A stretch of 16,035 bases of DNA. It comes from Ichthyophonus hoferi (taxonomy: Eukaryota > Opisthokonta > Ichthyosporea > Ichthyophonida > Ichthyophonidae). Below are positions 1-12,100 of this stretch, in pieces. Position 1 is the first letter of the stretch. Each line of letters opens with the position of its first letter. Location: contig NAOQ01000662.1 in NCBI GenBank assembly GCA_002751075.1, positions 18,756 to 34,790 on the forward strand. Reading direction: 5' to 3'. The notes beneath the pieces are model-generated. The model was not told where the DNA came from and did not search any database. It saw only the letters and a program-made list of their open reading frames with translations. A program made the position numbers and the translations under genes.

Positions 1-960
1 GTCTATTGAAATCCAATCATATGGTTTGTGCGCAATATCGGTTAAATAATGAACACGATAAATACAGTATAGAACCGATCATACACTTCATCTAGTAAGA
101 CAATTATGATATTTTGGTAACTTATATAATAGTTTTGCCCTGGTTTCAATCAAGTACAAAAGTAAATACAGTAATATTCAAGGGGTTGCTCTATAGCCTG
201 CTATAATGCAGTCGAAGAATTATACCTAGAACTCGAATGTGTCGCCAAAAAAGTATTTTCCGTGCCTGAACAGCAATGACTCCTAAGGCGGGGGTTGAAA
301 ATCCTGTCGGGAAATTTAACACCCTGTAAAGATTTAATAATCTCTAGACCAATCATAGATACTACTAATTTTTAAAAATTATTAATAAAAAGGATTTCAA
401 AAATGTTCTAACAAAGACATTATATGTGTATAAAACCCCTGCGTATCATATTGTATTATATAATTGTTTAATAAAATTAATTTTATTTTATATATATTTT
501 TTTAAGTAATTTAAATTCATAATACTTCATGTAAGTACAACAATAGGAACTTAAACATAATAAAGAGTACCATCAAGATCAGATAATTAAAACTATTTGG
601 TGAGTAATTACTAGTTTCCCACCAAAGAGTGAGATGAACATTTTTACCCCTTCACCTCTAATACCAAATTATCAAAAATTCAATCCAAAAAAAATGCATT
701 TAACCAATATAATTAATTGCGGTATATGCTATACAGCATGGATTTTTTTTTATATAGATCCGGTTAAATACGAAATGAAAGAATAATACAAGCACGGTAA
801 GGTGAGCTGTTATCGATTTTTACTAAGTCCTAGATCCGATAAAATGTAGAATAAGAGTAAATCGGAATGCAGTGGCTCGCATAATTAGCCAATAGAATAG
901 AGGATATGTACAAAGCATCCAAATAAGGGTCTATAATACAAACGAAATAGGTAATTTATT
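1..960. other. AT-rich 5' flank, no gene seen
   Basis: I find no convincing coding stretch on either strand. The only small structure noted is an 18-bp perfect palindrome at 470-487 (AATAAAATTAATTTTATT). The region is probably intergenic. Confidence 0.6.
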
Positions 961-1094
961 TCCACCAATAAACTTGTGCTATTTTATACTATGTTGTATC
1001 CTGTTGACTGTCTGGTGGTATATATATGCATGTTAGCCTACTACTTGGTAACTGTATTGTGCAAAGAAAAAAGAATAAGGGAAAGTGCAGTAAA
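961..1094 (+). promoter_or_regulatory. Candidate core promoter and leader
   Basis: A CCAAT pentamer lies at 965-969 and a TATATATAT run at 1019-1027, about 70 bp upstream of the chosen ATG at 1095. This spacing would allow transcription to start around 1050 and leave a short leader. Such sequences are common by chance in DNA this rich in A+T, so the call rests mainly on position. Confidence 0.35.
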
Positions 1095-3110
1095 ATGTCT
1101 AAGGCCTCGGGTTCTCGCTCCAAAGCCCAAGCTGGCTCTGGGGGTGTGATTGACTCTGTTGTTTTTGAGGGTATTTCTGCAGTTGCCGTAGGTGATATGG
1201 AAGGATTACAGAAGGCCATTTCTCGTGGCTTTAATGTTAACGCGGGTAGGAATCTACGATGCTGTTCCTTTCCTGGCCTATTTTTAAGTCGCCTAATGGC
1301 ATGATACCTACAGTATATTATATTTCATTTACTGTGCTTTTGACTGATAGAAGTCATTAATAGATATAGACACATCCAAACGAGAGCGCCGAGATATATA
1401 CATCTATACCCGTCTTATGTGTATATACATAATCGCATTATCCTGATGTATTTTTAAGTCGCCTAATGACATGGTACCTACAGTATAGTATACTGCACTT
1501 ATTGCACTATAAACTGATATTAAACATTAATAGATTTAGATACATCCAAACAAAACTGATGAGATATCATACAAAGAAAAGTATATATATATACCCGTAA
1601 CAAGTGGGTATACATAGTCGCATTATCCTGGCGTGTTTTTAAGTTGCCTAATGGTATAGTACTTGCAGTATATTATTATATTACATTTATTGTGCTATAG
1701 ACTGATAGCAATCATTAAGATATATAGATACATCCAAACGAAAGCGCAGATATATATATATATATATATATACTTGTAAGAAATGATAAAAAGGATAAAG
1801 TCATAAATACGTAATCGCATTATTTATACATAAATACATACCCACATTTGATTGTAACAGAATTGTATATATGCCTGCTTTCATTCATTTTTTTTCGTTT
1901 CTCCTTCTCCATTTCACTAAAAACAGGTTTACACAAACTATATAAATTTTTATTTTTTATGTATAGATTTTTAACAACCGATTGACAGAGACACGGGCCT
2001 TTTAAAAGACCTAGATATTTTGATGTTTATTAGAATTTTTTTATAATAACCAAACCTATAACATTCATTTATTGTTATAAGGCTATACCTACTAATTGGA
2101 AACCGAAACCGATCTTACAGCGGACTACGATGGTAGGACGGCGCTGCATCTGGCCGCTACCAATGGGCATACAGCAATGGTTAAAGAGTTGCTTAAACTG
2201 GGCGCTGACGCTAAGGCTTTGGACAAGTCGGGATGTATGTTATTATATTTTATTGTATGATATTACATATTACTATATGATATTTATTATATTCGCTCCA
2301 ATGTACCTTTCCTTTCGGTAGTTCCGGTGTTTTAATATATCATTTTCAATTTATTCTCACATTTACTAAAAACGTTTTTGTAGCAAACTTGGGTCGGAAT
2401 TTCAATATGTTCAGTTTTGTATCTAAATCGATATATATATATATATATATATATTCTACCCTATCATATATGTCCATGACAAACATTTAATACTATTTAG
2501 CTACTATATCAATACATGTATCACTCTATTTTGTATGTGTTTTAACTATTTTCCTTTCAATTTTTAAGCATATTGCTTTATTACTATGCATTTTAAAATC
2601 ATTTCTCATTGCAATATAGTTTGAGCCAAATTGTTCTGCTGTAGTCAGGAGCGAAGAGTGTCGCACTGATGTATATCCTTCTGTATTCTAGTAACTTGAT
2701 CTAATGAATTGATTGAATATATTACCGTGGGCTTATGATATACATTGGGTGAATTTCATTTCATTTATTATGAAGGATTGTGTGATTCGTAATGAGTAAA
2801 TATTCCGATGTGTTTGTCGGTTATTTTTCTTTTCTATCGGTCTATAGGATGACATAAGACAGTACTACAATACTTATTATTTGAACACCTTCTCTTACCT
2901 TGTCGTTTACAAAATGATGCATAAGTATTTTCTGGTATGGATTACAGATATATAGATAGTTCTTTGACAACCAACTCCTACCTACACACAGTGATGCCAG
3001 TGCAGAATGCCATGGATGGTGGCTTCAAAGAACTGGCAAGAATACTTGGCCAAGCTTCAAATATCGAAACCAAAACTGCTCTGTGGCAGTCCGAGAATGA
3101 TTGTGCAAAG
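1095..3110 (+). CDS. Ankyrin repeat module (exons 1-3, residues 1-128)
   Basis: Residues 1-17 are a low-complexity Ser/Gly/Ala/Lys tail. Residues 24-50 form a partial ankyrin repeat (VAVGDMEGLQKAISRG, then FNVNA). Residues 53-85 are a textbook repeat with GRTALHLAATNGH and KELLKLGADAKALD. Residues 86-108 are a third, more diverged repeat (GLMPVQNAMDGGFKEL). The introns are in phase 1 after exons 1 and 2 and in phase 0 after exon 3. Ankyrin repeats bind other proteins; here they probably localise or oligomerise the enzyme (inference). Exon 3 is also open in another frame, but only the chosen frame continues the ankyrin pattern and joins exon 4. Animal glutaminases and some asparaginases also carry ankyrin repeats next to a nitrogen-releasing hydrolase, so the arrangement has parallels. 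Confidence 0.88.
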
Positions 3111-6100
3111 GTAATTGTAATTGTTGTATCCTTTGTATATCCCATTAAACCAATCAAAAAAGTCATTAAAAAACTTTATACACACTACATAGCTCCCTCG
3201 GTAAAACTTAAAGCAGCAATCAATCCTCATAGTTACATGCACCGTAATACTATAATATAATATAATATAATATAATATAATATCATATATGCAATTATAT
3301 GTAAATATGCTACATAGAAAGCTATTATATAAGAATAAATACTATTCGAGTCGTATCTATATATTATATTATATTATATATTATATATATATAGATACAT
3401 AGATGAATATTATAATATGGTGAAAAATATTTATATTCCAAATTAATTACTTAAAGATAATGTTATTCATAACCTTTGTTTAACTAATTAATCATCAGAT
3501 TATTACATCGTCTATATATTGTATATTATAATTTGGAAAATTTAAAAGGGTTCTGTCTGTGACAAGATTCTTGCCTTCTTTTTTTGGCAGTTATATCAAA
3601 TAAAGCTCTTTTGCCTTAATTTAATTCTACGCTTGCAATTGCAACTGAAACTGTCAGTCGTAGTAGAAGATATAATAACTACCAAACTATAAGGCAATAA
3701 CTACAACACAATGACACAAAACTACATCACTGTGGAAGGCTAACTGTGTAGGCTAAGATTGACATCCTATGTATTATTTTATTTTATTTTATTTTTAGAT
3801 CTGCTTTTGTAGCCGCAGAGAGATGATAATTAACACTTTTTTTTCTTTTTCTTTTTTAGTTTTTACTGTACCACAATATTCTCGGCGTGAAAAACGTTGT
3901 TTCCAACACTGTATATGGAGATATGGCTCTCAACAAGGACCGCAAAGCCGATTTTGATTTGTTCTTTGAGAATCTCAGGGAACGGGGCGCCCAGATCGTC
4001 TCTATTCAAGTATATACTTCTACCGCTATCCTTTCTATTCACTTACTTCATTTGGTTTTTGAAATGGATTGATCAATATTTGTGTGAATTCAAACTATAC
4101 TGTATTTATATATTACTACTAGGATTTTATTGCACAAATACACTCAACGCATGTTGATATTCTTGCAACACTCACCATTACCAGAACTAAATGTTTGGCT
4201 ATTTTGCCTACTCTGATAGAGTTGAGCATAGTTTTAATCATTACTATTGCCTAATAAGACCTAATACCGTGTTATCTCATGTTTTTCTCACTGCCTTCTC
4301 AATTCTCAATTCATAGCATAGTGTAGTATAGTGCAACATAATATAATATATCATATTATATCATATCATAATGAAATATAATATACAGTAACTAGAATAT
4401 ACAAAAGAAAGACAACACATTAATAAAACTATAACTATCCTCCCATATTTATAGATATCTATAGCAAGGATTTACCCTCTAACCATATATAAGCATATAG
4501 TAGCCTTAAAGTATTCATAAGTACATAATTATGCATATCAATAGTTTACATTACTCTTTTTTTTATACTAAGTATTCCTTTTGGTATGGAGATATAGAAG
4601 CTACTTATATGTAACAGGGGGATAAATACAATAAACGATGGTGTATTGAACTGAAGTATACTATGTTATCATTCACTGGGTTAATGTCTTGCTTCAACTT
4701 AATTAATAGATATTGACCTTAAACAGAGTATTTCCATATTTAAAATGAACAGTTATGTAGATATTCGAGCAATGAAGAGAAGTAAAAGAGATAGATAGGT
4801 AGGCAGGGATAAAAGAAATGTGAAGAGGGCAAATCATATACACATCAAATATAAACACGCAAGATATTGTTTCTGACTGACCAATGTATATGTTACGTAC
4901 TATAGGACATTATTGTTTGCGATTGCTCTCTTCCTGAGTTTGATAGTTTTATGATGGATCTGATACAGTGTGAAACTGAGGACAAGACCATCACCACCCA
5001 GGTATCTATATATATCTATATATATCCAATCATTTAGTCACTATAAATCTAAATATACCCTTAATATATATATATATATATCCAATTATTTAGTCACTAT
5101 AAATTTACATATATACCTACTAATATATATATATATTATTTCATTGTAATTTTCAATGCTGTCATGTCTGTATTTTTTTGTTACTGTATTGTTTTGGTTT
5201 TTTTACACAAAATTTTAGATCATTGTAATATTTCTTTTATTCTTTCTACATCCACATCTTTCTACTTCTTCCCTCTCCCTCTACCTATATATATATATTG
5301 TAGACAAAAAATGTAGATTGCAGGAGTTAGAGGATATATATCATCATTTTTAATGGATGGCTCCTATACTATACTTTATATTATAATATATATGGTGAAA
5401 TAAATAAACCGCGCTATAAGGTTGGTGTGATTGGGTAAATATTAGGGTGGGGTGGGGAAGAGGAGAAGTATAATTATGAACTTTCCTCAAAGGATGCCAT
5501 TGTACAGTTAGTACAAATTTTAGAGTATAAAAACACAATGGTACATGTCGGATATCTGGGTTTCTCGTTTTTTCTTAGTCTCTAGATATATTTAATCTTG
5601 CTTACATATACTTACATACATGTCCATTTCCCTCTCTTTACTTAATACCCGACCCTACATGTTTATACCCTTTCCATTTTTATCATTATTCTGCTTTTAC
5701 TTACTATCCTCTCAATATTATCCTGTTAAAGCATATTTTTCATTTCTTATCCTTTTACCTCCATCTGTCTAGCTAATTCCTATTGGGTCGATAAATTCCA
5801 TTACGATCTGGGTCAATAAATTAATATTGCTATTATGATTCAAATCACAAGAGGTCGATTCCAGACCTACTAACCTTGGTAATAAATTAATACTACAATC
5901 GGTCACAATGAATCAACAATCTGATGTGAAATTAATCAGCAATCAATTAGAGTTAAAGTCATAGGTGGTTAATGGATAAGCAATATGTAGGATAACATGT
6001 AAAGCAGTAGGACGGTGGGTAACTGATGCTGATGGGTTGGTGATCATGCAGGAAATCTCGGATATTAAGCACGAAATAATTAAGGGAATGACCTCCGAAC

Positions 6101-9100
6101 AGATGTCTCAAGCCGTCAACCATATTATTAGTGTGAAGTTGGTTGTACGTATATAGGAATCATAAGAATTATTGTACTGAATAATAGCCTATATTACGAT
6201 TACGTATCTCACTAATTATTAATAAGCATAAATACAAATTACTTTATTTATGATTGGTTAAAATAAGTGTGCATCGTTTGTTTATCATCAAATACCTTTA
6301 TATAGAGTAGAAAGACACACATACACTAGTATTTAGTATATTACATACATGTATATATACGACGAACGGTATTTTTCTGGGTCTAGTTTGACTTAAAATC
6401 TTTCAGTTGCTGCTGTAGTGTATCCTGTCATTGTCTTGTTTTTAAAGACCATGTTTTGTTGAATATTCATAAAATCATAACCGAACTTACATTCCATTCT
6501 TTCTCTCAGCGTGGAACTGATAACTCTGTGATGGCAAGGTCGTACACCATCTCTCCCATCATGGATCTACTGAGCTCTAATCTCCAGATCTGCACTCCCA
6601 AGGTAGATCTAGATCTAGATTTATGTTGTAACATAGTGATTAATATAGATCCATGGCGTACCATATAATTTATATTCATGTGTTGTTTAGTGTGATTGAT
6701 GACGATTATATTATTTTGACGTAAGTAACATTACATATCAGAGAAACATTATTTGGCCAACCCCTTTAATATAGTCACATTGTCCGTGTGAATATGGAAG
6801 AAGTAATCGATGGATAGATATAGCTACGTACATATTGAAAAGGTAGACACATTGAAAAACTACCATAAGAATCACTAATTAGTGTTGACCACCAGTACAT
6901 ATTTATATATAGAGAGAGTATAAGGAATTTGGTTTGTATGCCGGTATATCGTTTATTATGTATGATAGTATGTATATCTCCACGTGGTAAATAATAACCA
7001 GTAATAACTGCTTTTGTGCTTTTACAGGGTGTGGTTATGGCCAATCAGACCACAGAACCGCAGAAAGTACGAATTCTCAGCCAAGTTTTCATCCGGATGG
7101 GCCTACCAATCATCCTTAAGCTGCCTCATCCCCTCAAGTTGTCTGGTGGTGATTATATTCCAGCTGGCCCTGATCTGTGTTTCATGGGGGTATGTGTGTT
7201 GAAAATATAGTATAGAGTATAGTGTAGGATGTAGTATAGTATAAAAAGTATAGTATAGAGTGTAGTACGGTGTAGCGTATAGTATATAGTACAGTGCATA
7301 ATTTGTAAGAGTATAGCATAGCAAAATACAGTATAGTATATGATTTATAATATAATATAATATACAGCTCTGTTTACTTACACATACACCTTGCTCTTCC
7401 TCGCCACCTCTACTTCTCCCTTTCCACCTGCCAACAGACCGGCATTGCCACAGACAGTGCCTCCATACGGTACATGATGCAGAAAGATGCATTTGGATCA
7501 CGCCGTGTGGCAGTTGTCCGTGACTTGTTTGATAGGAGTGCTGAGCGTCGTCACCTGGTATGTTGTATATTGAAGTAATGATATATACAATTATTACTTC
7601 TATTAATGAGCATGATATGAATGTATTGCTTTGCATCCTAGTATCTACAGGATGGTTGGTGGGAACGTATCTTACTAGTTGGTTTGTGGAGTGTATATGT
7701 ATATATGTAGGGTGATATGTATGTATGTACATGTATACACATAGGTCTAAATTGAAGCATTAAATATAGATCATAATAAGATAGATATAATATGGTGCTT
7801 TATTATTCAGGGGTGTAATTGGAAAACGTGGATAATAGCTATAAACCACTTTAATTATACTCTTACGTTTGATGGAGTAGAGCTATAAATATTGGTCTGA
7901 TAGTAGGTATTTAAGAAGCATTTATCAAAGTTCAGTTTACAATGACACCTTTAAAGGATGTGTTTTCTTGTTATACTCCTAAATATAAGGAATATATCTG
8001 TATGCGTGTTTATGCTTACGTGAGTAACAACTGTTTTTTAATTTTAAAGAGATAGGGAAGGTAAAATGGTAGGAATGGCACTTGCTTAACTTACTTTTCG
8101 TTTGTTTATGCAGGATTCCGTGTTCAAGATCATCGACAAGGACGTCATTATCATTCTTGACTCTATTATTGGGGAAGATAACTGTAAAAGGTCTGTATTG
8201 CTTACTATACTACTGTACTAATATGCAACCTGTAGCTATTATGTTTGTTTAAGTTGTGTTTATTTATACTAATTGTACAGCATTGCATGGGTGTGTCAAA
8301 ATACAAAATACTATTGTATATATCATATAATTATAAAGGGTATATATTACTATATATGATATATGACACATGGCGTAGATAAGGTAGATAGAGGAGTGGG
8401 GAAAAAAGGAGAAAGGAGGATAGATAGTAATATATGATTAACTTTAGACGATTGGTCAACGAGTATGCCATGTGCCCCAAGCTCAAAAAATATGTGCTGA
8501 CTCGCATGAATATTGAGCTGTCAAAGTACGTTCAGGATCAAGGGTTCCATGTAATCAAGGTATATATATGTATATGTTGTTTTCTGTTGCATTTTTTTGT
8601 ATTGTTTTGTATTGTTTTGTATTGTTTTGGTTTGTGTTATAATGCAATACATTGTTTTGCATTATGTTGTATTGTATTATATTGTGTTGTGTTGCATTGT
8701 GCTATATTGTATTATATTATATTACGTTATATTGTATAAAATGAGCTTGGCCTGTCATTAATTCATCATTCAGAATATGACCTATCATCTTGCCACTTTG
8801 TGACCATATTAATCTGTACTACACCTTTATATTTATTTTCCACATCTATCATATCTATGCTCTGCATCCCTCTGTTATATTTTATTATATTGTACTATAT
8901 TGTACTGTATTACCTTATATTATATTCTATTGTACTATATTGTATTTTATTGTATTATATTATATTGTACTATGTTGTATTGTATTGTATTGTCTAACAT
9001 CTCCTATCTCCCTCTTTATCATTAGATGCCAGAATCCCTATACAATGATCACATGGGAATCATCAACTTCGGGGCAGGTGACCTTCTCGTCAACAATCCA

Positions 9101-12100
9101 TCCCTGGCGAAACTGATTACCTCAGATAAACACTTTAAGTTTGTATTCTTATCCTGCATACTATCCCTACTGTCCCTTTCCCTTCTTACCTTCTTACTCA
9201 TTGGTTTTATATCACATAATATAATCATTAAGCATCCAATCATCCACCCCACTTCCTTTACCCTTTTCACTATTTCTAACCTTGTTTACGTGTATATATC
9301 CAGGTGGCCTTATACCTTGACGTTATTTCGCTACTTCTTGCAACTGTCTTCAATACTATTTTATTTCTCCCTACATCCCCACACTTTTAATTCATTCAGC
9401 ACAAGTCAATTTCACCTTTACGTTTCATGCCCCTTAATTGTCTTATATTTCTACATACTATCATACTACCATACTATCTCATCATATCATAGATACATGC
9501 CGCCCCCTACACTCCTTAAGCTATTATATGGCATACAGATACCTTATGATATTTAAATAATGCTTAGCATGAAGCATTGTAAGTGATGCGATTGTATATT
9601 ATATTATCGTATAACCCAATATATACTACGATACAATTGACTCCACAGTAGTGATAACCCTTATTGTTATTATTGTTATTATTATTTATCAATTAGTAGC
9701 CTACCATGAAAAAATAGATTAAACATGTATTTGAATTACATAAAACCTCAGTTGCCACTAATGGATAATCCAACAAGGTGATTGTGAGTGATCTCGTATT
9801 GTGTAACCAATTGGTCAATAATATATAAAATTTATTCATTATAGCTGGGGCTGACCAATAATGATAATGTACTAAATATATCCTTATTTACAGGGGAAAG
9901 GTACAGGTAGACACCTTCAGTTGTTCCTCTGAAATGTACAAGTGGCTCTATAAAACCACCCTGATATTCAGGCAAACTACTCCCGCCTGTCAACATGCCA
10001 TGCCGCCTCCCACCGAGACAGGTGATTATCAAGTGTAATCCCTTAAGAAATAGTATTAATATTAGTATTAGTAGTCATTCTACTTTATTTATAGGAATAT
10101 TATTCTATTGTTACAGTCACTGTGATAGCACTAATACTAATACAGAATGATGTATACTGTACTATACTATAGTGCGAGCTTGGACCACTATCAAGGACGG
10201 GAAGATCCACCAAACCACCGATAAGATTCTAATGGTGGCTCCAGTTGGCTTCCAGACCAACGCAGAGACTGCCCAAGATAACTACTTTATGAAGAAGGGT
10301 GAACTAACCCCTGCTCAGATAGAGAAAAAGGTAAGAAATATTGTGATAAAATGTGTATGTATGAGAGAGGGAGAGAGTGTGGTAGATAAAGGTGATTATG
10401 GATACGTTGAGATGCATAGTTTGGTGTTTGTCCACTTTGTATATTATAATCAGTATGTCTTATACAATATAAAGTATATAGTATACGCTGTATATGCTAG
10501 AGGTTGTTTACGGGAACCGTTGGATAAGGAATAGGAATAGAAGAGGGAGTATGTAGGATAAGTCAGTTACATATTTATGTTTCTCGTATGCGTATGTTTT
10601 AGTAGAGTATAGTATAATACGGTATAAAGGTAGAAAGAAGTTTTGACGTGTTGCAATAATATGTTTTTTCCTAGCTAATCAATAATAAACCACAATCACC
10701 TTCTACAAGTAAAACTTATCTTTCAAATTTCTTATTAGCTATCCTCTATCTCTTACTGTCCTATTAGCCAACATTTTCTACTTACTATAACCCTATATGG
10801 GCATATATATACTATTGCATTTTATACTCCAACCATCACAAATGTATATTATAAGCAATACACCTGACTGGGTTCTATTTTTCTTCTCTTTGTAGGCACT
10901 GGTGGAGTTCAGTTATGTTGTTGCCGAGCTTATGAAAGCCGGAGTGAAGCCCGTTATCTACGTAGCTGAACGATGGTACAATACCCCTGATGCTGTGTTT
11001 CCTAACAACTGGTTCAGTACTCATGCAGCCACGGAGTTTAAATCGGCTGGTAAGTAAATGTGCTATTCCCTATACTATATTCTTTATACTTTATACTCTA
11101 TACTATATACTCTACTCTATATCATATACTCTACATAAATGAAAAACGCGTACCTTGACTATCTTTGTGAGTTGGGTTTTGGTTATTCGGCTATAGATGT
11201 ATTTCAAGTGTATTTGTGTATATATGTGTTTTTACTGTCACTTTTTATCTCACATTTCGCATCTCTATTATGTATGTATCTATCAATCTATTTATCTTTA
11301 TCTTCCTCTGACTTTCTTCTTTTCTATATCCTATTAATATAATCATTATAGTTAGAGTATTAGTACTATTACTAGTAATAATATCGTTAATCATCACAGT
11401 AATAGATAACTAAACCCATACTTTACAGAATCAACCGTTATGTTCTACCCAATGAAAACACCATCCCGAAGGAAAGAGAGGCGAGAATAGTAAGTTACTC
11501 ACCTCTAAATCACTTTCTCTCTACTACCTCCTGTTGCTCCTATGTTGTACTATATTATATTATTATATTATCCTCCATTATGTTATATTGTATTATTTTA
11601 TATTATACTATATTAATTTCATTAGATTGCATTACATTATCTACACTGATACGCATAACAACCCAGTTTCCATTTTCATGCCACCCACACACTAAACCTC
11701 TGTTTTTCCACTCTCTAGTATTATCTCTGAACTTCAGGAGGTGTATGACCGTGAACTCAGTTTAGCGCAGTGGGAGAATAGCGATTTCCCCCACTTCCTG
11801 GAGAGTACTGGTGTGTACTATACATATATACCCCCATATACCCTGTCTAGTAATAGTAATAGTTATAGTTATAGTTATAGTTTGGGTATAGTTCTTATCT
11901 CTTAGCACTAAGTGTGTTGCCCTTGAATGCAGAGTATATAGTATAGATTATATACTATGCATGAATATATATATCATTGCTTAGTATTTACTATGGCAGT
12001 ACTTACTCTATACTCTAATTTCCACATAATAGACATTATTTTTCTATACATAAATATAACCTCCCTATACAAAGACCTGCTTTTTATTGGCCACCATAAT

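Noticed and set aside
1026-1094. Upstream in-frame ATG adding 23 residues
   Set aside because: It has T at -3 and overlaps a TATA-like run. The ATG at 1095 has a better context and starts a plausible low-complexity N-terminus.
3002-3110. Alternative reading frame of exon 3 (open over the whole exon)
   Set aside because: It does not continue the ankyrin pattern and would break the phase match with exons 2 and 4.
5852-5868. tRNA T-arm-like hairpin in intron 5
   Set aside because: The loop lacks the TTC-purine-A pattern, and no acceptor stem or anticodon arm can be drawn around it.
6690-6745. TGATGA sequence suggesting a box C/D snoRNA in intron 7
   Set aside because: No properly spaced CTGA D box or terminal stem was found.
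7103-7732. A 209-codon open frame on the - strand
   Set aside because: It lies antisense to exons 8 and 9 and across the TATAG array. Its Tyr/Ile/Leu-rich run comes from the repeat, and no domain is recognisable.
8790-9116. Tyr/Ile/Leu-rich open frames resembling membrane proteins
   Set aside because: They are translations of the intron 11 TATTGTA repeats.
9143-9148. Alternative exon 12 donor GTATTC
   Set aside because: It would put exon 13 in a frame that meets a stop after 12 codons; GTTTGT at 9139 keeps the frame open.
9026-9556. A 176-codon open frame on the + strand
   Set aside because: Only its first 37 codons are exon 12. The rest reads through the donor at 9139 into hydrophobic AT-rich intron sequence.
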